This document shows, in pieces, positions 11,528 to 19,377 of a stretch of DNA of 26,014 bases. The notes under the pieces were generated by a model. That model did not search any database and was not told the DNA's origin. It saw nothing but the letters and a program-made list of their open reading frames with translations. The DNA comes from a virus: positions 1 through 26,014 of the IMG/VR virus record IMGVR_UViG_3300024306_000079, one strand, 5' to 3'. Made by a program: the position numbers and the translations under genes. How positions within the stretch are numbered: the stretch's first letter is position 1; every line of letters starts with the position of its first letter.

Positions 11528-11698
11528 TTACGCCGTAGGGTCCCAGCCCATTCCCTCTAGGTACATGCGGGCGATGTACTCGTCTTCCGCATAACGGCAG
11601 ATGCTGTCTTTGCAGGCGCGGTAGTAGATCTCGCCGCGTTCGTTTTCCAGTTGCTCCAGGGAGAAGCCGCCTTCAAATTTGGTGGAGTGGACGATCAT
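11528..11698 (-). CDS. Unknown 56-residue protein
   Basis: A short gene read directly: ATG 11698 overlaps the preceding stop (ATGA) and TAA ends at 11528. The product (MIVHSTKFEGGFSLEQLENERG, then EIYYRACKDSICRYAEDEYIARMYLEG) has a beta-like start and a helical acidic end with two Cys. I have seen similar short proteins in cyanophage and Synechococcus contexts but know no function. Confidence 0.6.
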   Translation of the reverse strand: MIVHSTKFEGGFSLEQLENERGEIYYRACKDSICRYAEDEYIARMYLEGMGWDPTA

Positions 11699-11946
11699 TT
11701 GTTGTAGCCAACGCGCATTTCGATCTGGCGGACGCGGGTTTCGAGGTCGCTCAAGCGTTCTTTGCTGTCGTTTTTTAGTTCTTGGATGTCGGCGGCAACA
11801 GTACCAACGGATTGATCCAGCTTGGCGACTTGCATAAAAAGACCAGCCAAACCAACCACGGCTGCGGTCAGTAAGGCTGGAACAACTTGATTAAATGGAC
11901 TTTCGGGCGGTTTTGCCGTGATCAGCACCTCTTCGTGGTGTTCCAT
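11695..11946 (-). CDS. Single-span membrane protein with coiled coil, holin or accessory candidate
   Basis: From ATG 11946 the product is 83 residues: an acidic N-terminus, one hydrophobic segment (VVPALLTAAVVGLAGLFM), then a heptad-patterned helix (KLDQSVGTVAADIQELKND to LSDLETRVRQIEMRV) likely to form a coiled coil. TTG 11958 is an alternative start with AAGGG four bases before it. One membrane span plus a coiled coil resembles XhlA-type lysis proteins, in reverse order, so a role in lysis is possible. It is four genes upstream of the endolysin. Confidence 0.6.
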   Translation of the reverse strand: MEHHEEVLITAKPPESPFNQVVPALLTAAVVGLAGLFMQVAKLDQSVGTVAADIQELKNDSKERLSDLETRVRQIEMRVGYNK

Positions 11947-11976
11947 CTCAAGGTGCAACTAACCCTTTTTTGTAGG

Positions 11977-12111
11977 TTAGCGTCCCTGACCGCGTGTTTT
12001 CTTGCGGCCGTGATTCGGCAGGCTGTGTTGTCCTTGACCTTGGCGCGTGCGCTTTGGTTTGCCGGATTTGTGCTCAACACGCCCCAGTGCGGTCTTTGAC
12101 TTGACCGCCAT
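11977..12111 (-). CDS. Very basic 44-residue protein
   Basis: A gene read directly: ATG 12111 shares a base with the preceding stop (TAATG) and TAA ends at 11977. The product begins MAVKSKTALGRVEHKSG and continues with Lys/Arg/Gln/Gly (KPKRTRQGQGQHS, ending KKTRGQGR). About a third of residues are Lys, Arg or His and there is no hydrophobic core, so it is probably disordered and binds DNA or RNA. It resembles short proteins I remember from cyanophages. Packaging or head-filling is a guess. Confidence 0.6.
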   Translation of the reverse strand: MAVKSKTALGRVEHKSGKPKRTRQGQGQHSLPNHGRKKTRGQGR

Positions 12112-12422
12112 TACCAGGGCACTCCGCTGCCGGTGGTCGGGGTGCGCTGCTGGTCAATCTGTGCCTGCAAAGCGGCTTGGATTTCCTGCACCTTTTCATC
12201 GCCAAACTTGTTGGCGACCCAGCTAGCAACGGTGAACTCGTCGAGATCCGCGTAGGGAATCATCAGCGCGGGATCGGGTTCATCGAGACCGATGCTGCCG
12301 TAGGCGCTGCTGCTGTAGGTGCCGTCATGGGCGGCGACCGTGTAATGCACGGTATGGACCACCCCGTCAGCCAGGGTGCGCTCCATGCTCGCCACTTTCC
12401 AACTGAAGGTAGTGTCAGCCAT
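12111..12422 (-). CDS. Conserved cyanophage-type protein (DUF7936-like)
   Basis: A 103-residue protein. The first half is beta-rich (TFSWKVASMERTLADG, then VHTVHYTVAAHDGTYS), the second has a helical part (DEFTVASWVANKFGDEKVQEIQAALQAQID) and ends TGSGVPW. I recall this pattern from many cyanophages, annotated as DUF7936; that name is from memory and unchecked. It shares the TAATG junction with the basic protein. Function unknown. Confidence 0.6.
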   Translation of the reverse strand: MADTTFSWKVASMERTLADGVVHTVHYTVAAHDGTYSSSAYGSIGLDEPDPALMIPYADLDEFTVASWVANKFGDEKVQEIQAALQAQIDQQRTPTTGSGVPW

Positions 12423-12473
12423 TAGAAGATGATGCTCGTGTTGAGATTAGACGGTTTGCAACCAGTTGGGAAT

Positions 12474-12488
12474 GGCGGGTTGCCCGCC
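12474..12488. repeat. Short perfect hairpin GGCGGG-TTG-CCCGCC
   Basis: A 6-bp G+C stem with a three-base loop in the 78-base gap between genes. It has no T-run on either side, so it is not a standard terminator. It may protect RNA ends or pause polymerase. Confidence 0.35.
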
Positions 12489-12500
12489 TAGTGAAGGTGA

Positions 12501-12758
12501 CTACTGGGCTTCAAGCTCGTTGGCAATAAGCATTAACTGACGCAAGGCGAAGACGATGCCAGGACTGTCTTCCACATCGCCATCGCAGTACAGGTTTTCA
12601 ATCTGATCTGCAGCAGCTCGCAGGGCGGCGGCGGCAATATGGTGCAAGTCTGTGGGGTGTATGCAGTCGTCTTCAACGGCATCCAGCACCGCCTGCGCGG
12701 CGGGTGATAGGTCAGTCATCGAGCTGCTCCAGTGCGCGGCGGGTGATAGGTCAGTCAT
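12501..12758 (-). CDS. Unknown small protein with duplicated N-terminus
   Basis: From ATG 12758 the product is 85 residues; a second in-frame ATG at 12719 gives 72. The 39-base duplication at 12694-12781 created both, so the first 13 residues (MTDLSPAAHWSSS) repeat part of the real N-terminus. Before the duplication the gene probably started MTDLSPAAQAVLDAV. The body is helical (LHHIAAAALRAAADQIENLY, FALRQLMLIANELEAQ) and acidic. A further upstream start at 12797 reads back into the neighbouring gene. No family recognised. Confidence 0.55.
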   Translation of the reverse strand: MTDLSPAAHWSSSMTDLSPAAQAVLDAVEDDCIHPTDLHHIAAAALRAAADQIENLYCDGDVEDSPGIVFALRQLMLIANELEAQ

Positions 12759-12781
12759 CGAGCTGCTCCAGTGCGCGGCGG
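12694..12781. repeat. Exact 39-bp tandem duplication spanning a gene junction
   Basis: Two identical 39-base copies (12694-12732 and 12733-12771) and the first 10 bases of a third (12772-12781). The unit holds the stop of the gene at 12751-13089 and the start of the gene at 12501-12758. Its length is 13 codons, so the frame is preserved. Exact identity points to a recent event or to an assembly artefact. Confidence 0.85.
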
Positions 12782-13089
12782 ATGGTGTCTGCACCAAGTT
12801 GAGTAGAGCTGTTATTGAGAATGTGAGCTAACGCCTCTAACGCCTGCTCCTTCAAACTCGGCGGCTTGGAGCGGCGGGCGGCGCGGAGTGCATTGATGTA
12901 GTTGGTCGGCGTCTCGTCCGCCATCCATTCACAGCACGCCTTCAGCTCCTGATCTGCGCCCCATTGGGCGGCAGCTATAAGGACGCGCTGATCAAATGGG
13001 CTAATCACAGAAACTGGGCCGCCGTACAGCTCTTCCAGCCACCGCTGCACCAGCTCCGGCGGTGGGGTGATGGGGTTTTGTTGTGTCAT
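12751..13089 (-). CDS. Unknown protein of a type common in Synechococcus and its phages
   Basis: A 112-residue protein that starts NPITPPPELVQRWLEEL and has a middle with AAQWGADQELKACCEWMAD and RAARRSKPPSLKEQALEAL. I remember this pattern from many Synechococcus and cyanophage genomes as a hypothetical protein; no activity is known. Two Cys next to Trp (CCEW) are the most distinctive residues. It is mainly helical. The stop lies in the duplicated 39-bp unit. It supports, but does not prove, a cyanobacterial host. Confidence 0.6.
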   Translation of the reverse strand: MTQQNPITPPPELVQRWLEELYGGPVSVISPFDQRVLIAAAQWGADQELKACCEWMADETPTNYINALRAARRSKPPSLKEQALEALAHILNNSSTQLGADTIRRALEQLDD

Positions 13090-13108
13090 GGGTGATTAGT
13101 GGTAATGA

Positions 13109-13513
13109 CTAGCCGTTCAGACCTAAGTGATTCCGGTAAGTTCCAAGTAGATCCTGCAGTTTTTGCACCTGCTCTGGCGTCCACTGCGGCAGGTCGCTAA
13201 CGTCTAGAACTTTTGACGTTTTGGTGCTGGAGCTGGTTTGCATGATGTGTTTATGCAGTGCAGCTTCTAGCGTCTCGATCCTGGTACGAAGTTTGACCAT
13301 GCAAAAATGACTGTTCCCGTAGCGGGCTAGGACCGCTTGGGCGTATTCCACGGCAGCGGTGTTTAGTGCCACGCGGAAGATGCCGGGCTTGACTTGACCG
13401 CCGGTTGCATCAGAACAGACCTTGGCTGCGTAAGAAAACTCATCCCGCATGGTCTCGGGCATCAGTTCTAGCAGTTCTTTGTCTGTCGGAGTCGTGTAAT
13501 CTTGATCGGTCAT
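13109..13513 (-). CDS. Unknown helical protein
   Basis: A 134-residue protein from ATG 13513. The in-frame ATG at 13576 is rejected: it would add MVWWVGRRASTPCPGH..., which is translated from the hairpin region at 13536-13562 and is unlike a phage protein start. The body has helices (KELLELMPETMRDEFSYAA, LNTAAVEYAQAVLARYG, KLRTRIETLEAALHKHI), and the end reads PQWTPEQVQKLQDLLG. No family recognised. There is no Shine-Dalgarno and a strong hairpin lies 23 bases upstream. Confidence 0.55.
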   Translation of the reverse strand: MTDQDYTTPTDKELLELMPETMRDEFSYAAKVCSDATGGQVKPGIFRVALNTAAVEYAQAVLARYGNSHFCMVKLRTRIETLEAALHKHIMQTSSSTKTSKVLDVSDLPQWTPEQVQKLQDLLGTYRNHLGLNG

Positions 13514-13535
13514 GGTTTCTAGGTAACTGTGGCCA

Positions 13536-13562
13536 GGGCAGGGTGTTGACGCACGCCTGCCC
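13536..13562. promoter_or_regulatory. Strong leader hairpin before the 13109-13513 gene
   Basis: GGGCAGG-GTG (13536-13545) pairs with CAC-G-CCTGCCC (13552-13562): ten base pairs with one bulged G and a six-base loop, TTGACG. It lies in the untranslated leader of the minus-strand gene. It may control translation or RNA stability; no T-run is present. Confidence 0.4.
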
Positions 13563-13636
13563 ACCCACCATACCATGTGCTACAGTGCTGCGGCTGACCA
13601 GAAACCAGCAAAGCGGCTGGAGTGAGATCCAGTTGC

Positions 13637-13669
13637 AAAAGCGGCGGGGGTGACATCCTGCCGCTTTTT
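13637..13669. terminator. Bidirectional intrinsic terminator after the tail fibre gene
   Basis: AAAAGCGGC (13637-13645) and GCCGCTTTT (13660-13668) form a 9-bp stem with a 14-base loop. Read on the minus strand it follows the fibre stop by about 90 bases and ends in TTTT; on the plus strand it ends in TTTTT. It probably closes the structural operon. A second left arm, AAAGCGGC at 13610-13617, and a small hairpin (CTGGA-TCCAG, 13617-13632) lie beside it, so alternative folds are possible. Confidence 0.6.
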
Positions 13670-13758
13670 AATGGGAAATAGTGACCCCCAGGTTTGAGCA
13701 TCGTTGAGAGGCTTAGGGGGTATTGCTATTAGCGTACCAAGCACAGAGGAGAGTAGGA

Positions 13759-16290
13759 CTACGCGCCCTTGAGAGCTGCTACTTCAGCCTCCAAGGTTTC
13801 GATGCGGAGCTGCGCTTCCTGAAGAGCCTTGATGGCCATCCACATCATCTGCTGATCTTTAACGCCGAGTTTCGCTGGCTCGTCATCAGTGGCCTCTTGG
13901 AAGACGGTGATCACTTCCGGGCAGCTTTCAGCGACCTGCTGAGCAATGACGCCCATGTTCAGATCAGTGTCGTCGGGCTGGTCCTTGTAACGGAAGTTGA
14001 CGATTTCCCACTCCTTCAGGCAGTCCCAAGTGTCAGCAGCAGGGGCAATGTCTTTCTTTGCGTTGCGGTCGGAAAGGTTGACGTTATTGGCGCTGTAGTT
14101 AGCCAATCCACCGTTTGAACGAATAGATGCCTTGATTGAACCTGCTGCTCTGCAATGAAGAAACTGATTGCTAGTACCATCTGGGTTTGCAGAATAATCA
14201 ATAAACAAACCATAGGGTCCTGAGGCATGATTATTTGCTAAAGCTAGGGTCCAATTTGTCGCATTGGTCGTAAAAGTGTTGTAATCAGTGGTTGGTACAG
14301 TTCCTGTGTTAGAACATCCCAAAAAGCCAGCACTGGTAATCCTCATCCGCTCCGTCGGGCTGCTCGCTCCGTCGGCGGTCGTGCTCAGGACAAGCCGTGT
14401 CGGAAGATCGTTAGCGCCGGGGGTGCCATCAACAACAGCCGAAATGTATGCACCAGCAACAAGTTCGGTTCCATCGGCACCTTGGAAGCTAATTCTTCCA
14501 ATCTCATCACCGCTGCTAACAGCAGTAACGCCCCCTACGCTTGTAGCACGTGATTTACCAAGAATGAGCGACGAATAGGTGTCGTCATTGCTGTTATTGA
14601 CGACAGAGATTATTGAACTGAAAACAGAAGTGCCTTCAACTTGAAGTCTTGGATTACCCCAGGAAGCAGAGTTGAACCATCCGCTGCGGCTGCTTGAAGT
14701 CCCCACCAGCAGCCTGCCAGATGCGTCCAGGCGGGCGCGTTCGGTTGAGTTTGTGCCAAATACAAGTGGAAGGTTTTCGTAGTTCCAAAGGTAACCAAGG
14801 CTGTTATCAATGCCAACAAATAGCCCATCTGTCCCTGTAGATCCATGAGTAGAGGTAGAGATCTGAACCCCAGCCAGTCCTCCTGTGGCTTTTTGCAGGT
14901 GCAGCGTTGTAACTGGAGAGGCAACACCAACCCCAACATTCCCATCCGATGTGATGCGGAGGCGCTCAGAACCCCCAACATTAAAACGCAGACTTTCATT
15001 TGCATTAGTAGTTATCAACCAGTCGCTATTGTCGTTGGCACCATCTGCTGCTCGAATATTAAAAACAGCACCGCCTGTAGGACCAGCAACTGCTCTAATT
15101 AAAGAAATGTCGGTATTGGTATTACCTGTGCCTGCTTGTGCTTGAATAGCTCCGTCGTAGACATGAAGCGATTGGGACGGCGAATCAGTTTTAATGCCAA
15201 CCCGCCCACTACTATCAATAAACATCCGCCCAGTGCCGCCCGTGCTGATGGCAACCTGATCTGCGCCGGGGGAATACAGGCCAGAATTGACGTCGCCGCC
15301 AAAAAACAGTGACGGCGCCCCAGAACTCCCAGCAGGCAGATCAAGCGGTTCGCTACTTGTCCAAGCGTTCGTGGTGTCGCTCCAGGAAATCGTCTTGTCG
15401 GTGGTGCCCTTCAGCGTGATGCCGCCGCCATCTGCTGTGACATCCGTCGGGCTGGTGACATTACCGATAACAACGTTCTTATCTTCAACGACCAGGTTCT
15501 GAGTGTCGATCGTGGTGGTCGTGCCGTTGACCGTCAGATCGCCCTGAATCGTGACGTTGTTATCAAACGTGGCGGCGCCAGTTACATCCAGCGTGCCGGG
15601 CACATCAACGTTGTCGGTCCACTCAACGCCAGTGCCCGCTGCATCAGTCTGCAGCAGTTGACGTGCAGCACCATCGGCCAACTTGCTGACGGCAATTTCT
15701 GCAGTGGCGCTGATGTCGGCATCAACAACCACGCCGCTACCAATCGCGGTCACCCCACTGCTACTGACAGTCACATCACCAGACAATGCCGTCGCGGTAG
15801 GCACGTTGCTGGCATTGCCAATCAGCACAAAGCCCGCTGTCATGCTTGCCAACTTGCTATGGGCGATAGCGGCAGAAGCATTTACATCAGCATTAACGAT
15901 CGTGCCATCGGCAATCATCGTGCTGGTGACAGTGCCCGTGTCGCCGGTCGTGATGACCGTGCCAGTCACATTGGGCAGCGTGATCGTTCGGTCAGCAGTT
16001 GGATTGACAACAGCCAGCGTGGTCTCAAACCCATCAGCAGTGCTGCCCTCAAACGTCAGCGTGCCAGTGGTGCCGATCTCAAGGTTGCCGGTAACAACAC
16101 CGCCCGACACCACGAACGGGAAATAACCGAGGCTGTTCCATGCCGTTGTGCCATTGCCAATCTTGATCTTGTTCGTATCACGCTCAAGCCCGATCTCGGC
16201 GCTAAGCAGCGTTGGGTTGATGCTGGTCCAATTCGCTGCCGTGTCGGCACGAAGCTGCATCCGAACCTGAACGGTGGTAGGTGTGGTCAT
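13759..16290 (-). CDS. Tail fibre with self-cleaving S74 intramolecular chaperone domain
   Basis: An 843-residue receptor-binding fibre. The N-terminus (residues 5-58) carries the pattern of phage fibre attachment regions: QLRADTAANW, SAEIGLERDTNKIKIGNGTTAW. The middle is Gly/Thr/Ser/Val-rich with repeats of the type ISATAEIAVSKL and GDVTVSSSGVTAIG, then beta-solenoid-like parts (GRVGIKTDSPSQSLHV and similar). The last 104 residues are a peptidase S74 chaperone domain with the Ser-Lys pair S740 and K745 in SDRNAKKD and a final coiled coil; this family folds the trimer and then cuts itself off just before the serine. The ATG overlaps the stop of the next upstream gene (ATGA). Confidence 0.85.
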   Translation of the reverse strand: MTTPTTVQVRMQLRADTAANWTSINPTLLSAEIGLERDTNKIKIGNGTTAWNSLGYFPFVVSGGVVTGNLEIGTTGTLTFEGSTADGFETTLAVVNPTADRTITLPNVTGTVITTGDTGTVTSTMIADGTIVNADVNASAAIAHSKLASMTAGFVLIGNASNVPTATALSGDVTVSSSGVTAIGSGVVVDADISATAEIAVSKLADGAARQLLQTDAAGTGVEWTDNVDVPGTLDVTGAATFDNNVTIQGDLTVNGTTTTIDTQNLVVEDKNVVIGNVTSPTDVTADGGGITLKGTTDKTISWSDTTNAWTSSEPLDLPAGSSGAPSLFFGGDVNSGLYSPGADQVAISTGGTGRMFIDSSGRVGIKTDSPSQSLHVYDGAIQAQAGTGNTNTDISLIRAVAGPTGGAVFNIRAADGANDNSDWLITTNANESLRFNVGGSERLRITSDGNVGVGVASPVTTLHLQKATGGLAGVQISTSTHGSTGTDGLFVGIDNSLGYLWNYENLPLVFGTNSTERARLDASGRLLVGTSSSRSGWFNSASWGNPRLQVEGTSVFSSIISVVNNSNDDTYSSLILGKSRATSVGGVTAVSSGDEIGRISFQGADGTELVAGAYISAVVDGTPGANDLPTRLVLSTTADGASSPTERMRITSAGFLGCSNTGTVPTTDYNTFTTNATNWTLALANNHASGPYGLFIDYSANPDGTSNQFLHCRAAGSIKASIRSNGGLANYSANNVNLSDRNAKKDIAPAADTWDCLKEWEIVNFRYKDQPDDTDLNMGVIAQQVAESCPEVITVFQEATDDEPAKLGVKDQQMMWMAIKALQEAQLRIETLEAEVAALKGA

Positions 16291-16820
16291 CGGTCAGCGC
16301 CTTTGCCTTCAAGAATAAGCGTGGCAGCCGGGCTGTCAGGGTCCGCTGCACCTCCGTTAAGGATAAATGGGGCGTAGCCCTGAAACGCAAATGAGGTAAA
16401 AGATGTCGCCGCAATCGTTGATTGGTTCGCCCCACCACCTTGTAGGTCGTACAGCAGGTTGACACCAAAAATCACGCGGAGCGTGACTGAGACCTCATAG
16501 TGCAGCCCTGTATGGATTTCTTCTGGTGGGGCGGCGTATTTGTACAGCGAAGTTGTTGCCGCAACGTTGAGATTGCCCCAGATAGACGCCGGGACATCAA
16601 ACTCGCGGTATGTACCGTCAACTTCGTTGTAGTGATCACGCAGGGATTCAACTTGTGCTTGCGTTAAAGCGCGATATACAAGTCGCAAGTTGTAGCCGGT
16701 AGTGCGGAGCGAATGACGAAAACGAATTGGACCGCTACCCAGCAGTTGCTGCTCACTGATGTTCATTCGACCGAGGTCGAAGTCGATGCTCTGCGGAACC
16801 AGCGTTGGGTAGGTCGTCAT
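16287..16820 (-). CDS. Tail-tip-associated protein, paralogue of the next gene
   Basis: A 177-residue protein. The middle (LRLVYRALTQAQVESLRDHYNEVDGTY, then FDVPASIWG, then YKYAAPPEE and GLHYEVSVTLRVI) lines up with the protein at 16823-17191 in the order L-x-F/Y, HY, FD-PxSI, Y-A-x-P, V-S-L. It has an extra C-terminal region, Gly/Ala/Ser-rich, ending LILEGKGADR, which the shorter copy lacks. It lies between the large tail-tip gene and the fibre gene, so it probably joins the fibre to the tail tip. No specific family name is claimed. Confidence 0.65.
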   Translation of the reverse strand: MTTYPTLVPQSIDFDLGRMNISEQQLLGSGPIRFRHSLRTTGYNLRLVYRALTQAQVESLRDHYNEVDGTYREFDVPASIWGNLNVAATTSLYKYAAPPEEIHTGLHYEVSVTLRVIFGVNLLYDLQGGGANQSTIAATSFTSFAFQGYAPFILNGGAADPDSPAATLILEGKGADR

Positions 16821-16822
16821 CC

Positions 16823-17191
16823 TCAGAGCGTGTAGGAGGGAATCAGTTCCAGGCTCACCTCAACGCTAACGACGCCGGGGTTGTATGTCGTCTTCGGTGT
16901 GTCGGCGTAAATCCAAACGTAACCGGCTGGGAAGGTAATGTTCGAGCCTTCTGTGATTGAGCTTGGGATGTCAAACGATTCGAAACGACCGTGCAAGCCG
17001 TAATGGCTGACGATCTCAAAATGTTCGTCTGTTGTTAGCCCGTTAAATCGCAAGCGAAGGATATGTCCCAAGCCAGCATTACTGTGGCGCACGCCGGTCT
17101 CATCACCGTCGAGGGTCTGTAGTGCGGTGTTTGGATGCTGCCCTGGGATGTAGGTGCGTCCGTTGGGTTTTAGCGCAGGGAAGGTTGCCAT
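16823..17191 (-). CDS. Tail-tip-associated protein, shorter paralogue
   Basis: A 122-residue protein from ATG 17191. The longer in-frame start at 17266 would lie inside the tail-tip gene and gives an implausible N-terminus. It has LRLRFNGLTTDEHFEIVSHY, FDIPSSIT, YVWIYADTPK and GVVSVEVSLELIP, matching the core of the 177-residue neighbour. It starts 2 bases after the stop of the tail-tip gene and ends 2 bases before the next start, so it is one unit with them. Role in tail-tip assembly is inferred from order. Confidence 0.65.
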   Translation of the reverse strand: MATFPALKPNGRTYIPGQHPNTALQTLDGDETGVRHSNAGLGHILRLRFNGLTTDEHFEIVSHYGLHGRFESFDIPSSITEGSNITFPAGYVWIYADTPKTTYNPGVVSVEVSLELIPSYTL

Positions 17192-17193
17192 GG

Positions 17194-19377
17194 TCAAGAA
17201 GTGCAGCCGACCGAATAATTCCAAGCGGTGCCAGGAAGAGGTGCGGTTACTGTCACCGTGATCCATGCACCTGCCGAGGTTTTAGTAATCGTTGCGGAAC
17301 CGCCGCCGGAAACTGCGCCAGTGCTGAAACTTGCAGCGCCGCTAATGCTAAATGTGTCTGGGATATTAAATGCTTGCCAACTAAACGTGAAGCTGCCAAG
17401 TCCTTCGCCAACATTAACCAATCGTGAGAATGTACCTTGATTGCCTGCCGCTGATCCGCCGGGGCAGTAAATGGGTGGCACTGGGGGCTCACCAATTTCC
17501 ATCTCCTCGGATTCTTGACATTCGCTATATCCAGATGGCGAACCCGGATCTGGGCAGCACCCAACGACATAAACACGCTTGCCGGTCAAATCGGGATCAA
17601 GAATCAAATACTTAGCCGCAACCCCAGAAGAGACAAGTTGCTTATTGCCGTTTTCATCGACTAGATACCACTTGTTGTATTGCCCTTCACAGACTTCACC
17701 AGCAGAAAGCTCATCACCAGGCAACGGTTCTCCGCCATCGCCACTGCCACCTTCAATGTTCGGTTTCGGCGGTTCTTCAAACGGATCGGTCGGATTGCCC
17801 TCGCCGTCATTGCTTGAGCCTTCAGGATTTTCAAGCGTCCAAGTGATCGTTGTGCTACGCAAGAAATTATTGGCTGCCGGAAGATCTGGCAGGTTGCCGC
17901 CGACATCAGACAATGGCGTGTCATCTTCACGTCGCCCAGTATCGTCGCAGTCAAAATCTTCTCGCCCTGTTGCCAACGTATATCCAGCACCCGTTGCAGC
18001 ATTGACGGCTACCGCAACAACGCTGGCACCATTTTCATCAATCGGGAAGTGAATTAAATCAAGCTCAACTGCTCCGCTGATCGTCTTATTAATACGCTCC
18101 ACTTCATACAAATAATTGTGGTGCGAAACATCTTCTACTTCGGTTTCACGGCGCAGCAATACACGCACCAAATCGCCCAGCACCAGCGTGGTATTAAACG
18201 AGTCTGGCTTGACCGTTAAGCGCAGCGTATGCGTGATGTACTTACGCCTGGCGACATAAAACATGCCAACCTTCACGGCATGATTTTCACTGGTGCAAAA
18301 CTCGCTTAGGTCATACTGCTCGAAGGGTCCATCGGTTGCCTCACCATCAAACCCAACCAGTGCCGTGCGGATGATACCGATGTCGTTATCGGGCTGTTGC
18401 CGCCACAGCACCTCAGCCGTGATTGGCTTGCGATCTGCCAGCGGGATGTACTGGATTTCAAACCCACCAGGCAGAACGTGCTCTTCGGTGAAATCAAAGA
18501 CCCACGTTACCGCTGTGGTCTTGATGGTGTAATCCTCGTTGATCGGCAGTGCAGGACGCAGACCCTTTTTACCGTTTGCGTCACTTACCCGCAGCAAAAA
18601 CTCACGAGCTGTTCTTTGCAGCCAATCCTCAAGATTGGTCGATTTGTCAAAAATGCCGTTGTAATAGAAACGGTTGACATCAACAAAGTTTGCGGCGTTT
18701 TCAAATGCCGTCGTGTCCAACAATGCCTCTGGCAAACGGCTGCTCTCGCGGATCAAATACAGCGCCAGGTCAATCAGATTGTTGCTTGAACCGTAGGTGT
18801 CATCAAGGATGCGCGTAACCTGCATCCCCTCACGCACGAAACAGTGAACCTGTCGGTCCCAAGTTGAATCACCATCCGCATGGCTGTTTTGATAAGCCAG
18901 CGTGGTCATGTTTGCATAGGTGCCTGAGGTGCCGCAGTAATACGGGCACTGCCAGGTTTCTTTGCCCGCTACGACCGTGATGAAATTGCCAGCGGTGAAG
19001 CTGCCAGCCCTTTGGTCGTAGGTCTGCACCCAGGTCCCAACACGGCAGGCACGCTGGAAAACGTCGCGCAACTCAAGCGCAGGCAGTTCGCCCTCGCTCA
19101 GCACAAGCTCAAGGTTGACGGTTAACTCATTGGTTGTGCCGTCGTTTTCATAGCGTCCTTCAGTCGCGCCAGGGCTGACAAACACGCCGCCAATATCAAT
19201 GCCGCCGACCGTGATGCGCCGTCCGAAGACAATCGGGACTGGATCGCCAATAACAAAAGCCCGCTGACGAGAATCCAAGCTGGTCTGCCCGACAGCAGCT
19301 CGCTCCACGAGCGGTGACACCACCAAACCGCTTTGGCTTGGCAGCAGTGCCAACGGGTCGCGGATGCTGATGTTCAT
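17194..19377 (-). CDS. Large tail-tip / baseplate hub-like protein
   Basis: A 727-residue protein placed after the tape measure and one minor tail gene, where siphophages encode the tail-tip protein (gpJ or gp18-like). Residues 1-460 are mostly beta-rich with RDVFQRACRVGTWVQTYD and LGDLVRVLLRRETEVEDV; five or more Cys in 111-180 (CRVG, CPYYC, HCFVREG) may bond in pairs. Residues 516-562 are an acidic, Pro/Gly-rich linker. The end (563-727) has several Cys (CEGQ, GCCPDP, ECQE, YCPGG, VGC) and Ig-like beta strands (SFTFSWQAFNIP, AWITVTVTAP), possibly a receptor-binding module. The assignment rests on order and composition, not on a conserved catalytic motif. Confidence 0.7.
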   Translation of the reverse strand: MNISIRDPLALLPSQSGLVVSPLVERAAVGQTSLDSRQRAFVIGDPVPIVFGRRITVGGIDIGGVFVSPGATEGRYENDGTTNELTVNLELVLSEGELPALELRDVFQRACRVGTWVQTYDQRAGSFTAGNFITVVAGKETWQCPYYCGTSGTYANMTTLAYQNSHADGDSTWDRQVHCFVREGMQVTRILDDTYGSSNNLIDLALYLIRESSRLPEALLDTTAFENAANFVDVNRFYYNGIFDKSTNLEDWLQRTAREFLLRVSDANGKKGLRPALPINEDYTIKTTAVTWVFDFTEEHVLPGGFEIQYIPLADRKPITAEVLWRQQPDNDIGIIRTALVGFDGEATDGPFEQYDLSEFCTSENHAVKVGMFYVARRKYITHTLRLTVKPDSFNTTLVLGDLVRVLLRRETEVEDVSHHNYLYEVERINKTISGAVELDLIHFPIDENGASVVAVAVNAATGAGYTLATGREDFDCDDTGRREDDTPLSDVGGNLPDLPAANNFLRSTTITWTLENPEGSSNDGEGNPTDPFEEPPKPNIEGGSGDGGEPLPGDELSAGEVCEGQYNKWYLVDENGNKQLVSSGVAAKYLILDPDLTGKRVYVVGCCPDPGSPSGYSECQESEEMEIGEPPVPPIYCPGGSAAGNQGTFSRLVNVGEGLGSFTFSWQAFNIPDTFSISGAASFSTGAVSGGGSATITKTSAGAWITVTVTAPLPGTAWNYSVGCTS

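Noticed and set aside
13546-13576. Plus-strand promoter TTGACG-19-TACCAT
   Set aside because: Spacing is long, the -35 lies in a hairpin loop and there is no plus-strand gene downstream.
15658-16377. Plus-strand open frame of 239 codons
   Set aside because: It is antisense to the tail fibre gene, is His/Ser/Arg/Gly-rich without a fold pattern, and has no Shine-Dalgarno.
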